Under the pieces are notes generated by a model, which was given only the letters and a program-made list of their open reading frames with translations, was not told the DNA's origin and searched no databases. From positions 1,426,001-1,490,000 of the forward strand of contig NZ_CP034451.1 in assembly GCF_003952525.1 (NCBI RefSeq): 64,000 bases of DNA. Direction: 5' to 3'. A program made the translations under genes and the position numbers. This document shows positions 17,003 to 25,932 of this stretch, piece by piece (position 1 is the stretch's first letter; each line of letters begins with the position of its first letter). Origin of the DNA: Mesorhizobium sp. M3A.F.Ca.ET.080.04.2.1 (lineage in GTDB: Bacteria; Pseudomonadota; Alphaproteobacteria; Rhizobiales; Rhizobiaceae).

Positions 17003-17706
17003 GCAGGAAGCGCACGGTCGTCCTGATCTCGGGGCGCGGTTCCAACATGACGGCGCTGATTGCGGCGGCGAGCGATCCCTCCTATCCCGCCGAGATCGTC
17101 GGCGTCATCTCGGACCGCGCGAATGCGGCCGGCCTCGGCGTCGCGCAGGCGCGCGGCATACCGACCAAGGTCATCCAGCGCTCCGACCATGCGAGCAAGG
17201 ACGCGCATGATGCGGCGATCGATGCCGCGCTCACCGGCTTCGGCGCCGAGATCGTGGCGCTGGCCGGCTATATGCGCATCCTGTCGCGCGGCTTCGTCGA
17301 GAAATGGCAAGGCCGCATGCTCAACATCCACCCTGCCCTGCTGCCCGCCTTCAAGGGGCTGGACACGCATGCGCGGGCGCTTCGCGCAGGCGTGCGCATC
17401 CATGGCTGCTCGGTGCATTTCGTCACGCCGGAAACGGATGACGGCCCGGTCATCGCCCAGGCCGCCGTCCCGGTGATGGTCGGCGACAATGAGGACACGC
17501 TCGCCGCCCGCGTGCTGAAAGCCGAGCATCGGATCTATCCGCTGGCGCTGGGGCTGGTCGCCGAGGGCAAGGCGCGCATGGAAAAGGGCCACACCGTGCT
17601 CGCCCATTTCGCCGACGACGCCGACAACGCCACATCGGTAGTGATGGCGCCGGATCCGCTGCGCGAGGAGACCGATCTCGAACAGCTGGCGCGGATCACG
17701 CCGTAG
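16999..17706 (+). CDS. purN: Phosphoribosylglycinamide formyltransferase
   Basis: GAR transformylase of 235 residues, using 10-formyl-tetrahydrofolate in purine step 3. Motifs: [10 protein letters not shown] for phosphate binding, [13 protein letters not shown] with the catalytic Asn-His, and [13 protein letters not shown] with the conserved Asp. The tail after residue 190 is a little longer than in E. coli PurN. It begins inside the purM stop codon (ATGA). Confidence 0.95.
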   Translation: MSRKRTVVLISGRGSNMTALIAAASDPSYPAEIVGVISDRANAAGLGVAQARGIPTKVIQRSDHASKDAHDAAIDAALTGFGAEIVALAGYMRILSRGFVEKWQGRMLNIHPALLPAFKGLDTHARALRAGVRIHGCSVHFVTPETDDGPVIAQAAVPVMVGDNEDTLAARVLKAEHRIYPLALGLVAEGKARMEKGHTVLAHFADDADNATSVVMAPDPLREETDLEQLARITP

Positions 17707-17804
17707 GCGCGCAGGCCGGTCTCTCCGATCGACGGGCCGACCCTTGCAGACCAATTATGATCATGCCTGTTGTTGCCCTAAGATACACTTGGCGGCGGCT
17801 GCCG

Positions 17805-17981
17805 ATGACAGAATGGACGACGATCTGGGACCATGAATTGGCCGGATTCGGAAGGCGGCCGATCACCTTGTGGACGGAAGGGCTGGCCAGTGGTCCGTTC
17901 GCTGTTTTGGACATTGAAGATATCAAGTGCAAAGCCCGTGCCCGATTGGACAGCAATCGGGGTTCTGATCAATGCCCATGA
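17805..17981 (+). CDS. Doubtful small ORF (58 aa)
   Basis: A short frame beginning MTEWTTIWDHELAGFG that runs 10 bases into sixA. It has some acidic, protein-like composition but no convincing ribosome site and no recognised family. It could equally be leader sequence of sixA. Confidence 0.2.
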   Translation: MTEWTTIWDHELAGFGRRPITLWTEGLASGPFAVLDIEDIKCKARARLDSNRGSDQCP

Positions 17982-18487
17982 AACAACTCCTGGTGCTGCG
18001 CCACGCCAAGTCGAGTTGGGACGATCCCAAGCTCGACGATTTCGACCGGCCACTCGGGCCACGCGGATTGAAGACAGCGCCGCTGATGGGGCGCGAGATG
18101 GCGCGGCGCGGCTGGCTGCCGGAGCTTGCGCTGGTGTCGCCGGCCCTGCGCACGCGTGACACCTGGCGGCTGGTCGCGGCTGAATTGCCGAAGCCCGTGC
18201 CGGCGGAGTTCGATGAGGAGCTTTACGAGGCTGAGGCGGCCGCCGTACTGGCACGCGTACGGCAGGCCAAGGCGACAAGCCTGATCGTGATCGGCCACAA
18301 TCCTGGCCTGCAGGAACTCGTGAGGCGGCTGGCCGGCGCGGGGTCGGACGCGGATGTGGTTAAAAAGATCGAAGCAAAGTTTCCGACTGCGGCGCTGGCG
18401 CGGTTCACGGTGAAGGGGAATTGGGCGAAGCTCGATTTCGGCGCTGCCCGGCTAACGCATTGCATCAGGCCGAAGGATCTGGGGTAG
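17972..18487 (+). CDS. SixA-type histidine phosphatase
   Basis: A 171-residue member of the histidine phosphatase (phosphoglycerate-mutase fold) superfamily. The catalytic motif is LVLRHAKSSW near residues 6-15, with SPALRTRDTW at 48-57 and VIGHNPGLQEL near 108-118 supplying the second His. SixA in E. coli dephosphorylates phosphohistidine of phosphotransferase or phosphorelay proteins; many alphaproteobacterial homologues are unassigned. An ATG two codons in (17978) is an equal start. Confidence 0.88.
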   Translation: MPMKQLLVLRHAKSSWDDPKLDDFDRPLGPRGLKTAPLMGREMARRGWLPELALVSPALRTRDTWRLVAAELPKPVPAEFDEELYEAEAAAVLARVRQAKATSLIVIGHNPGLQELVRRLAGAGSDADVVKKIEAKFPTAALARFTVKGNWAKLDFGAARLTHCIRPKDLG

Positions 18488-18502
18488 CCGACGAAGCTGC
18501 CA

Positions 18503-18534
18503 ATCTCCCCCTCGTGGGACCTCGTGGGGGAGAT
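18503..18534. repeat. Partial palindromic repeat copy
   Basis: ATCTCCCCCTCGTGGG then CCTCGTGGGGGAGAT: the hairpin end of the window's common repeat, with a short internal duplication of CTCGTGGG, 15 bases after the sixA stop. The central and far arms are missing. Confidence 0.7.
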
Positions 18535-18663
18535 CAGTGCCTCATCGCCGTCTCCCTTGATCCCCTTTCGCCGCCGCCGGTTGCCTCGTTACGGCCATCG
18601 CCGCCTCGTGATGACCGATTGATCGGCATCGCGCATCAGCCGGGCTGCTGCCCACAAAAACAG

Positions 18664-18686
18664 AGCGGCGGGACCAGCCCGCCGCT
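18664..18686. terminator. Bidirectional terminator hairpin
   Basis: Perfect 9-bp stem AGCGGCGGG / CCCGCCGCT with a 5-base loop between converging genes. Read on the minus strand it is followed by CTGTTTTTG, a good intrinsic terminator for the small secreted protein; on the plus strand it is followed by only TTTG. Confidence 0.8.
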
Positions 18687-18712
18687 TTGAGGTCTATCGA
18701 AGACCGAACCTT

Positions 18713-18916
18713 TCAATGATTGCCGAACAGGTCGCGATCGGCGCCCTGGGTCACCGGCTTCTGGACATTGGCGTCCGATCTGGTCGAAGCGGTGATCGTG
18801 CTGTCGACCGAAGCGGCCGGCGGATTGGCGTTGGCCGAACCGTAGTGGTCGGAGTTGGCAAAGGCGGCACCGGTGGCAACCAGCAGGGCGGCGGCGGTAA
18901 GAGCGATCTTGGTCAT
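18713..18916 (-). CDS. Small secreted protein, DUF680-like
   Basis: A 67-residue protein starting MTKIALTAAALLVATGAAFA, a signal peptide ending at about residue 20, then NSDHYGSANANPP and a polar tail. It is a close paralogue of the next gene: the signal and the SDHYGS motif are almost identical. The pattern resembles DUF680, a family described almost only from Mesorhizobium loti; I cannot confirm this with a search. An upstream in-frame extension is not credible because it would precede a signal peptide. Function unknown. Confidence 0.75.
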   Translation of the reverse strand: MTKIALTAAALLVATGAAFANSDHYGSANANPPAASVDSTITASTRSDANVQKPVTQGADRDLFGNH

Positions 18917-18983
18917 TTCAGTTGCTCCAGATTTTGGGATTGATGCTTGATTGTTCGAGGGTTGGTTCGGGTCTGAGGCCGGC

Positions 18984-19223
18984 TTAACGGCCCCAGATGC
19001 CCCGGCCGGACTGCGGCTGGTTCTGATCGGGCGAGATCTTGAGATCGCGCTGCTCAAACTTGCGGATCGATCCGGTGATGCCGCGGTCGATGTTGTCACC
19101 AGCCCGGGCGGACTGAGTCACGGCCGGCTGGTTGACATTGTCTGAGCCATAGTGGTCGGAACCGGCGAAGGCGCTGCCCGTGGCCACGAGAAGGGCCGCA
19201 GCGGTAAGAGCAATCTTGTTCAT
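18984..19223 (-). CDS. Small secreted protein, DUF680-like (paralogue)
   Basis: A 79-residue protein starting MNKIALTAAALLVATGSAFA, then GSDHYGSDNVNQPAV and a tail ending GRGIWGR. It lies 67 bases upstream of its paralogue and both probably arose by tandem duplication. The signal halves are nearly the same, the mature tails differ, so the mature part diverges faster. Function unknown; expected periplasmic or secreted. Confidence 0.75.
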   Translation of the reverse strand: MNKIALTAAALLVATGSAFAGSDHYGSDNVNQPAVTQSARAGDNIDRGITGSIRKFEQRDLKISPDQNQPQSGRGIWGR

Positions 19224-19702
19224 TTCAGGTACTCCAAATTTTCAAAGTTCTGTCCGTCCAGTGGCGTGCCTTGGGAGGAAATCGCGTCGCTTGGACAAAA
19301 CCGAAATGGGTCTGCCCTGCTGCTGTTTCCAATCACGAAAACGTGCAAATCGAACCCATCGGTTCGATCTTGAAATATTCGCCAAAAGTACCATTGCCAC
19401 ATTGTTTTCTTTTTATATCAATCGCTTACCGAAACGATGCTTGAGCGCGAGCTTCCATCGACCCGGCGGACGTTCACCGGGCCTGCACGATGCGTCAACA
19501 TAAATTGAACCGAACGGTTCGGTCTTATCGCGCCGCGCACCGGTTGGTCGGCGTAACGGCGCCTGCGGCCTTCATCCCGGTGGTGTTTGCCTTGCCGACG
19601 GATCGAGACTATCGATTGTCTTCAACGTCCGTTGGGACCGCCGGCCGCGTGCGCGAAAGGCTTGGCGACGCGGATGGATGCACTGCTGAAAAGCGATGGA
19701 CC
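19224..19702. other. Divergent intergenic region
   Basis: 479 bases between the DUF680-like pair and the response regulator. It is more AT-rich than its surroundings around 19380-19425 (TTGTTTTCTTTTTATATC), the likely promoter area. An in-frame extension of the response regulator back to 19490 exists but has no family character. Confidence 0.5.
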
Positions 19703-20380
19703 ATGCGGCTCTTGCTTGTCGAAGACAATCGCGAACTGGCCGATTGGCTGAGCAAGACGCTGCGCCAGGCGAGCTATGTCGTCGACGTCGTGCATGACGG
19801 CGAGGACGTCGAGCATGCGCTGGCGGCCGGCGACCATGCGCTGATCATCCTCGACCTCGCGCTGCCGCGCCTGGGCGGGATGGAGGTACTGAAGCGGTTG
19901 CGAGCGCGCGGCAACCCGGTGCCGGTGATCGTTCTCACCGCCAATGCCAGCCTCGACGGGCGGGTCAAGGGCCTCAACGAAGGCGCCGACGATTACCTGG
20001 CAAAGCCGTTCCAGATCGAGGAGCTGGAAGCGCGCATCCGCGTGCAATTGCGGCGCTCCAACGACCGGACCGCGCCCGTGATTTCCTGCGGCGATCTCGT
20101 CTTCGACACCAACACAAGGCTGTTCTCGCTGGCCGGCGAGACACTGGCGCTCACGCCGCGCGAGCACGCGGTGCTGGAGCAGCTGGTGGTCAAGGCCGGG
20201 CGCACTGTGAGCAAGGCGGCGCTGTCGGCGGCGGTCTACGATTTCGACACCGATGCGGACCCCAGCGCCATCGAGATCTACGTTCATCGCCTGCGCAAGA
20301 AGCTGGAAGGATCGCGCGTCCAGATCGCCACCCTGCGTGGCCTCGGCTATCTGCTGCGCCATGAAGATCAGGCGCGATGA
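19703..20380 (+). CDS. Two-component response regulator, OmpR/TctD type
   Basis: A 225-residue regulator: receiver domain 1-115 with acidic pair Glu7-Asp8, phospho-acceptor Asp51 (IILDLALPRLGG), Thr79 and Lys101 (DDYLAKPFQ), then a winged-helix OmpR/PhoB domain (LALTPREHAVLEQLV; SAIEIYVHRLRKKL; IATLRGLGYLL). The start at 19703 gives the normal MRLLLVEDN opening. It overlaps the kinase gene by ATGA. It probably controls the importer encoded convergently at 21755-24676, by analogy with TctD systems; this is inference. Confidence 0.92.
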   Translation: MRLLLVEDNRELADWLSKTLRQASYVVDVVHDGEDVEHALAAGDHALIILDLALPRLGGMEVLKRLRARGNPVPVIVLTANASLDGRVKGLNEGADDYLAKPFQIEELEARIRVQLRRSNDRTAPVISCGDLVFDTNTRLFSLAGETLALTPREHAVLEQLVVKAGRTVSKAALSAAVYDFDTDADPSAIEIYVHRLRKKLEGSRVQIATLRGLGYLLRHEDQAR

Positions 20381-21774
20381 GGATTAGCAGCCTGCGCCTG
20401 CAATTGCTGGCCTGGGTGGTGCTGCCTCTGGCCGCACTGGCGACCGTCAATTTGTGGACCAGCCAGCGCAACGCGCTGGCGACAGCCGACCTGGTCACCG
20501 ACCGGATGCTGGTCGGGTCGGCGCGCGCGATCGCCGAGCAGGTGACGATGGCCGAGGGCGTGCTCGACGCGACCGTGCCGCCGGCCGCGATCGAGATGTT
20601 CGACACCGGCGACCGCGACAGCGTTTACTACCGCGTCGAGACCGCGGGCGGGCGGCTGCTCACGGGTTACCCCGACCTGCCCACGGCATCGGGTGATGCG
20701 AGCATCGAGGCGCCCTACCGCGATCAACTGTTGCGCCTCGCAACTTTCAGCCATGCCGTGATCGGCGCCGGACCGGATTCGCCGATCAGGGTCACCGTGG
20801 GCGTCACGCTTGCCGGTCATGATGCGATGGCGAAGCGGCTGTGGCTCAGCGCCTTCGCGCAGCAGCTGGCCCTGGTGGCGATCGCCGGCGTCTTCGTGCT
20901 GCTCGGCCTGCGCCGCGGGCTGGCGCCGCTGATCCGGCTGCGCGACGCGGTGCGCTCACCCAACCGCAGCGATCTCGACCCGGTCGAAGTGCGTGGTGCG
21001 CAAAGCGAGATCAGGCCGCTGATCGAGGCGCTCAATGCTTATATGGAGCGCGTGCGGGCGCAAATGGCGGCGCAGCGCCGCTTCATCGCCAATGCCGCGC
21101 ACCAGTTGCGCACGCCGCTGGCGTTGCTGTCGACGCAGACGAGCTACGCGCTGCGCGAGACCGCCGCCGACCGGCGCCAGGAGGCGCTGGTGGCCCTGCA
21201 GGCAAGCTCCGGCCGGCTGGCGCGGCTTGCCGAGCAGTTGCTCACCCTGTCGCGGGCGGAGCCCGGCAGCCGGCGCCCGCGAGCCGACCGCATCGACCTC
21301 ACCGAAGCCGCGCGGCAGGTGCTGGAAACGCAGGCGCCGACAGCAATCACCCGCAACATCGATCTCGGCCTCGAGGAAACCGGGCCTGTTGCGGTGATCG
21401 GCGACGGCACGATGCTGCGCGAGATGATCGTCAATCTCGTCGACAACGCGCTGCGCTACACACCGGCCGGCGGCAGCGTGACCGTCAAGCTGGCCGTCAG
21501 CGACCGCGAGGGTCTGCTGACGGTTACCGACACCGGCCCCGGCATTCCGGCTGAGGAACGGGAGCACGTCTTCGAGCGCTTCTACCGCGTCGCCGGATCA
21601 AGCGAGGAAGGCAGCGGGCTCGGCCTGGCAATCGTGCGCGAGGTGGTCGAGCATGCCGGCGGCAGCGTCGCGCTTGGCGATGCCGCCGCCGGAGGGCTGA
21701 AGGTCGAGGTGCGGCTGCCGCTGGCAGCGCCGGACGAGACGCCGGGCGGCGCTGTCAAGTCCCCTGCTCGTTGA
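20377..21774 (+). CDS. Sensor histidine kinase, TctE type
   Basis: A 465-residue kinase: TM1 near 8-27, a periplasmic sensor of about 125 residues (TctE-like 2CSK_N arrangement), TM2 near 157-178, HAMP-like linker, DHp helix with His242 in NAAHQLRTPLALL, then N box NLVDNALRYT, G1 DTGPGIP, F FERFYR and G2 GSGLGLAIV. Its start overlaps the regulator stop (ATGA). Its 3' end overlaps the convergent permease gene by 20 bases. The ligand is unknown; TctE relatives sense carboxylates. Confidence 0.92.
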   Translation: MRISSLRLQLLAWVVLPLAALATVNLWTSQRNALATADLVTDRMLVGSARAIAEQVTMAEGVLDATVPPAAIEMFDTGDRDSVYYRVETAGGRLLTGYPDLPTASGDASIEAPYRDQLLRLATFSHAVIGAGPDSPIRVTVGVTLAGHDAMAKRLWLSAFAQQLALVAIAGVFVLLGLRRGLAPLIRLRDAVRSPNRSDLDPVEVRGAQSEIRPLIEALNAYMERVRAQMAAQRRFIANAAHQLRTPLALLSTQTSYALRETAADRRQEALVALQASSGRLARLAEQLLTLSRAEPGSRRPRADRIDLTEAARQVLETQAPTAITRNIDLGLEETGPVAVIGDGTMLREMIVNLVDNALRYTPAGGSVTVKLAVSDREGLLTVTDTGPGIPAEEREHVFERFYRVAGSSEEGSGLGLAIVREVVEHAGGSVALGDAAAGGLKVEVRLPLAAPDETPGGAVKSPAR

Positions 21775-22630
21775 ACGGTGCCGGGCGCCACTTGACGACG
21801 TAGTTCTCGAAGCGGGTGATGATGAACTCCACCACCAGCGCCATCACCGCCAGGATGATCATGGCGGCAAAGACGCCATTGGCGTTGAAGGCGCCCTGCG
21901 CGGTCGAGATCAGCAGGCCCATGCCCTGCTTGGCGCCAAGGAATTCGCCGACCACGGCGCCGACCAGCGCGAAGCCGAAGCTGACGTGAAGGCTGGCGAG
22001 GATCCAGCTCATCGCCGAGGGGATGATGACCGTGGTGGTGATCTGATAGGGCGAGGCGCCGAGGATCTGGGCGTTGGCGATCATCGCCCTGTCGGCTTCG
22101 CGCACGCCCTGGAAAGCATTGGCGAAGACGACGAAGAACACCATCACCACGGCGAGCGCCACCTTGGAGGCCATGCCGAGCCCGAGCGCGATGATGAAGA
22201 CCGAACCGAGCACGACGCGCGGCACGGAATTGGCGATCTTGATGTAGATGGAGAAGACGTCCGCCAGGAGCTTGTTGCGGCCGAGGATGATGCCGGCGGC
22301 GATGCCGCCGAGCGCGCCAATGACGAAGCCGAGGAAGGTTTCTTCCAGCGTCACATAGATCTGCAGCCAGAGCGGCCCCTGCGAGGTGCCCTCGGTGACC
22401 CATGACCAGATCTGTTCCCAGATGCCCGAGGGGCTGGAGAAGAAGAACGGATCGATGATGTTGTAGTCGGCGCAGAATTCCCAAAGGCCGAGGAAGATTA
22501 CGAGGATTGCGAGGCGCAGCCCGATGACCAGGGCATGGCGGCGGCGCAGGCGCGCCCTGGCCCGGGCTTCGGCGGCTACGATCGAGGTCGCGCGCATTGC
22601 GGCCTGGTCGGTGGCAGAGATGGCGGTCAT
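21755..22630 (-). CDS. ABC transporter permease, SsuC/TauC/NrtB type
   Basis: A 291-residue inner-membrane permease with about six membrane segments (LRLAILVIFLGLWEFCADY at 37-55 is the first). The EAA-type loop MIANAQILGASPYQITTTVIIPS lies near 180-202. It belongs to the family used for sulfonates, taurine, nitrate and pyrimidine precursors. The start at 22630 (MTAISATD) is preferred over 22648. It is last in the operon SBP-ATPase-permease; its end overlaps the kinase gene on the other strand by 20 bases. Confidence 0.88.
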   Translation of the reverse strand: MTAISATDQAAMRATSIVAAEARARARLRRRHALVIGLRLAILVIFLGLWEFCADYNIIDPFFFSSPSGIWEQIWSWVTEGTSQGPLWLQIYVTLEETFLGFVIGALGGIAAGIILGRNKLLADVFSIYIKIANSVPRVVLGSVFIIALGLGMASKVALAVVMVFFVVFANAFQGVREADRAMIANAQILGASPYQITTTVIIPSAMSWILASLHVSFGFALVGAVVGEFLGAKQGMGLLISTAQGAFNANGVFAAMIILAVMALVVEFIITRFENYVVKWRPAPFNEQGT

Positions 22631-22644
22631 GACGATTTCTCCTC

Positions 22645-23499
22645 TCAATGACCGGTTTGCAGGCCGCGGCTCTGGCCGAGCTGCACTTCCTCGCGCAGGT
22701 CACTCCAAATCACCTTGGCGATCTCGATGAATTTCGGATCGTAGCGGATGTCGGCCATGACGCGCGGGCGCGGCAGGTCGATGTGGTAGACGCTCTTCAC
22801 CGTGCCCGGTCCGGCAGTGAGCACATAGACCTTGTCGGCCAGCGCCACCGCTTCCTCGAGGTCGTGAGTGACGAAGACGACGGAGGATTTCTGTTCCGAC
22901 CACAGGCCGAGCAGCTCGTCCTGCATGGCGGTGCGGGTCTGCATGTCCAGCGCGCTGAACGGCTCGTCCATCAGGAGGATCTTGGGCTGGTTGATGAAGG
23001 TCTGCGCCAGCGCCACGCGCTTGCGCATGCCGCCCGAGAGCTGATGCGGATAATGCTTCTCGAAGCGGGCAAGGCCGACGCGGGCGATCCAGTCGCGCGC
23101 CCGGTCATAGGCCTCGGCCTTCGGCGTGCCGCGATAGAGCGGGCCGGCGGCGACGTTGTCGATGACGCTGCGCCACGGAAACAGCGCGTCCGCCTGGAAG
23201 ACGAAGCCGATGTCGCGGCTGATCTCGCTGACTGGATTGCCCATGACGCGGACATTGCCGGTGGTCGGCCGCAACAGGCCGGTGACGAGATTGAGCGTCG
23301 TCGACTTGCCGCAGCCGGTCGGCCCGACGACGCAGGCGAACTCGCCGCGCGCCACGGTCATGGTGAAATCGCGGATCGCCGTCATCATGTGGCCGTCCGG
23401 CGTTACGAAGCGCAGCGTCACGTCATCGATGGCGATCGCGGCGTCGGCCGGTAGCGCGGCCTGGGACAGTTTCTGGACCGCCACGGTTTGCGGTTGCAT
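22645..23499 (-). CDS. ABC transporter ATP-binding protein, SsuB/TauB type
   Basis: A 284-residue ATPase: Walker A GPTGCGKST (59-67), Q loop FVFQADALFPW, signature LSGGMRKRV (154-162), Walker B ILLMDEP (174-180), and H loop VFVTHDLEEAV. The FPWR and THDLEEA wording is typical of nitrate/sulfonate/taurine importers. CAGGAGTG precedes the ATG at 23499. Fourteen bases separate it from the permease gene. It energises uptake by the SBP/permease pair on either side. Confidence 0.92.
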   Translation of the reverse strand: MQPQTVAVQKLSQAALPADAAIAIDDVTLRFVTPDGHMMTAIRDFTMTVARGEFACVVGPTGCGKSTTLNLVTGLLRPTTGNVRVMGNPVSEISRDIGFVFQADALFPWRSVIDNVAAGPLYRGTPKAEAYDRARDWIARVGLARFEKHYPHQLSGGMRKRVALAQTFINQPKILLMDEPFSALDMQTRTAMQDELLGLWSEQKSSVVFVTHDLEEAVALADKVYVLTAGPGTVKSVYHIDLPRPRVMADIRYDPKFIEIAKVIWSDLREEVQLGQSRGLQTGH

Positions 23500-23662
23500 G
23501 GCACACTCCTGTCGCGAGGACGCACGGGAAGATCGCGGCCAGCCGCGGTTTCCCAAGCGCCAATGTCTGGAAGGCGCGCCGCTGCCGGATTGATTCAGGC
23601 AAGCAGCGCAAGTTGTTGTTTTTCAACGAGCGGACGGAATGGTCCGCGCTTGCCGACCGATG

Positions 23663-24676
23663 CTACTTGGCGGCGTCGACGAAGGCCGACGTATAGGTCT
23701 TCGACAGGTCGATCTGCTTGCCCTGCAGGCTCTTGGAGAAAGTCGACAGCACCTTCAGCACCGTCTCCGGGCCGTCGGCGGGCATGCGGCCGTCCGGCGT
23801 GAACATCGCCTTGCCACCGGCCAGCCCTTGCACATAGAGGTCCTTGTTGCCGGCGTAATAGTCCTTCGGCATCTTGTCGGCGATCTCCTCGGCCGAATGG
23901 CTGGCGATGAATTTCATCGTCTTGACGAAGGCATTGGCGAGCTTCTGCGCCTCTTCCTTGTGGCTGTCGAGCCAGGCCGACTGGACATAGAAGGACGCTG
24001 CCGGATAGTCCCCGCCCAGCGCCTGCTTGGTCTTCTCGGGAGTGCGCATGTCGACAAGGATATTGGCCTCGCCGGTCTTGAGCAGCTTGGCGATGGTCGG
24101 CTCGGTGGTCATGCCGGCCTGGATCTGGTCCTGCTTGACGGCGGCGATGAAGGTATTGCCGGCGCCGACCGGCAGCAGCGTGTAGTCGCCGGGCTTCAGG
24201 CCGTTGCGGACGGCCAGGTACTGAGTGAGGAAATCGGTCGAGGAGCCGAGGCCGGTGACGCCCAGCGTGGCACCCTTGAAGTCGGCCGGCGACTTGATCT
24301 CCGAGTGCTTGGCCGACACCAGTTCCACCTCGCCCGGAGCCTGGCTGAACTGCACGATCGACTGGATGTATTTGCCCTTCGACTGAAGGTCGACGGTGTG
24401 GTCGTAGAAGCCGACGACACCTTGCACGGCGCCGGCAAGCAATTCGTTCTCGGCCTCGACGCCGGCACGGGAATTGACCAGCTCGACGTCGAGCCCCTCA
24501 TCCTTGAAATAGCCGAGTTGCTGGGTGAGCACGGCCGGCAGGTAGATCTGCTTTTCCATGCCGCCGACGATGATGGTGATCTTGTCGGCCGCCGAGGCCG
24601 CCGTCGCGCCCGTGGCGACGATTGCCAGCGTCAGCGCCGCAGAACGCAGAATGCACTTCGAGATGAAACCGGTCAC
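23663..24676 (-). CDS. ABC transporter substrate-binding protein, NMT1/SsuA type
   Basis: A 337-residue periplasmic binding protein. A GTG at 24676 is the start: GGAGGA lies 6 bases before it, while the upstream in-frame ATG at 24706 has none. The signal peptide ends at ATAASA-AD. The mature part shows the NMT1/THI5-like fold (YLPAVLTQQLGYFKDEGLDVELV; VTGLGSSTDFLTQYLAVRNGL). Uptake target could be an aromatic or alkyl sulfonate, nitrate-like anion or pyrimidine; unresolved. The ATPase gene follows after 163 bases. Confidence 0.9.
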   Translation of the reverse strand: MTGFISKCILRSAALTLAIVATGATAASAADKITIIVGGMEKQIYLPAVLTQQLGYFKDEGLDVELVNSRAGVEAENELLAGAVQGVVGFYDHTVDLQSKGKYIQSIVQFSQAPGEVELVSAKHSEIKSPADFKGATLGVTGLGSSTDFLTQYLAVRNGLKPGDYTLLPVGAGNTFIAAVKQDQIQAGMTTEPTIAKLLKTGEANILVDMRTPEKTKQALGGDYPAASFYVQSAWLDSHKEEAQKLANAFVKTMKFIASHSAEEIADKMPKDYYAGNKDLYVQGLAGGKAMFTPDGRMPADGPETVLKVLSTFSKSLQGKQIDLSKTYTSAFVDAAK

Positions 24677-24852
24677 GTAACTTCCTCCAAACGGGCGGCG
24701 CGCCATCCGGGCTGCACCGCATTTCCTCCTTGCCGGCCGCTCCCGAACCGGACGCGCGGCGCCTGCCGCAGCACCCTCATGGCATGCCTAAGCTTTCAGC
24801 TGGCTTTCAGCCGTTTTGGTGACGAACGAACGGTCCGGCGGGCTCGCACCCG

Positions 24853-25635
24853 TCACGAAGACGTGAGGCTCAGCACATCGCGCATGTCGTATTCGCCGGG
24901 TGACCGTCCGGCGACCCAAAGGGCAGCGGCGATGGCGCCGCGCGCGAACATCGAGCGGTCGCCGGCCGAATGCGAAAGGGTGAGCACTTCGCCGTCGCCG
25001 AGGAAGCTGATGCTGTGCTCGCCGACGATGCTGCCGGCGCGCAGCACAGCAAAGCCGATCTCGCCCTGCGGGCGTGGGCCGACGACGCCATCGCGAACGC
25101 GCTTTGCCACATCGTTCAGCTCGACGCCGCGCCCTTGCGCGGCCGCCTCACCCAGCATCAGCGCCGTGCCGGACGGCGCGTCGACCTTGAAGCGGTGATG
25201 TGCCTCGAGAATCTCGATGTCGCAGTCGTCAGCGGCCAGCGCCCGGGCCGCCTGCTCGACAAGCCTGGTCAGCATGTTGAGGCCAAGTGAATAGCTGCCC
25301 GAACGCACGATGGCGACCTTCCTGGCAGCTCCGGCGATTGTGTCCAGCTCGGCGGTGCTGAAGCCGGTCGAGCCGATGACCAGCGCCGGGCCGCCGCGCG
25401 CCGCGCAGTCGCTCGCAAGTTCGGCGGATACCGCAGGCGTGGTGAAATCGACGACGACATCTGCAAGCGACAGCGCTTCATCGCGCTCGACCAGCCCTTC
25501 GCCGGCGCTGCCCGGCCGGTGGAAGCGAGCGACCAGGTCAAGTCGAGGGTCGGCTGCGACGGCCTCTGCCATTTGCCGCCCCATGCGCCCGAGCGCGCCG
25601 GCAATGGCTATTTTCAATGGCTGCGGCAAGGACAC
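24853..25635 (-). CDS. dapB: 4-hydroxy-tetrahydrodipicolinate reductase
   Basis: A 260-residue enzyme of lysine/diaminopimelate synthesis, NAD(P)H-dependent. Nucleotide motif [10 protein letters not shown] (11-20), catalytic pair His146-His147 and Lys150 in [15 protein letters not shown]. The loop before the central helix reads [10 protein letters not shown] where most DapB have (A/S)PNxSxGxN, a notable difference. It stands alone, away from dapA or other lysine genes, beside a large inverted repeat. It could be a second, diverged copy. Confidence 0.9.
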   Translation of the reverse strand: MSLPQPLKIAIAGALGRMGRQMAEAVAADPRLDLVARFHRPGSAGEGLVERDEALSLADVVVDFTTPAVSAELASDCAARGGPALVIGSTGFSTAELDTIAGAARKVAIVRSGSYSLGLNMLTRLVEQAARALAADDCDIEILEAHHRFKVDAPSGTALMLGEAAAQGRGVELNDVAKRVRDGVVGPRPQGEIGFAVLRAGSIVGEHSISFLGDGEVLTLSHSAGDRSMFARGAIAAALWVAGRSPGEYDMRDVLSLTSS

Positions 25636-25680
25636 CTCGAAGAATCAGCGCACAGGTTCGGAATTGGCCGAAACCTCCCC

Positions 25681-25871
25681 GACTTCGTCATCCACGGGCG
25701 GAGCAGCCGCGAAGCGGCGTCGCGAAGACCCGAGGATCCATGCCGTGACTTAGGTCGGGGCACAAGCGAAGCAGAATTCTGAACCGTGGGCGGCGCTTCA
25801 GCGTGACGGCATGGATCCTCGGGTCTGCGCGCGTCGCTTCGCTCCTTGCTTCGCCCGTGGATGACGAAGCG
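25681..25871. repeat. Large imperfect inverted repeat
   Basis: Left arm 25681-25749 (GACTTCGTCATCCACGGGCG.. to ..ATCCATGCCGTGAC) and right arm 25803-25871, its imperfect reverse complement (GTGACGGCATGGATCCTCGG.. to ..GTGGATGACGAAGC), with about 53 bases between. Arms of about 69 bp could form a long cruciform. It lies between the starts/ends of dapB and the molybdoenzyme and differs from the CTCCCC-type repeats. It looks like a non-autonomous dispersed element. Confidence 0.85.
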
Positions 25872-25932
25872 ATGGATGTTTCGGCTAATCTCCAAGCCGT
25901 GCGACCTACCAAATGCGCTCCCATCATCTATG

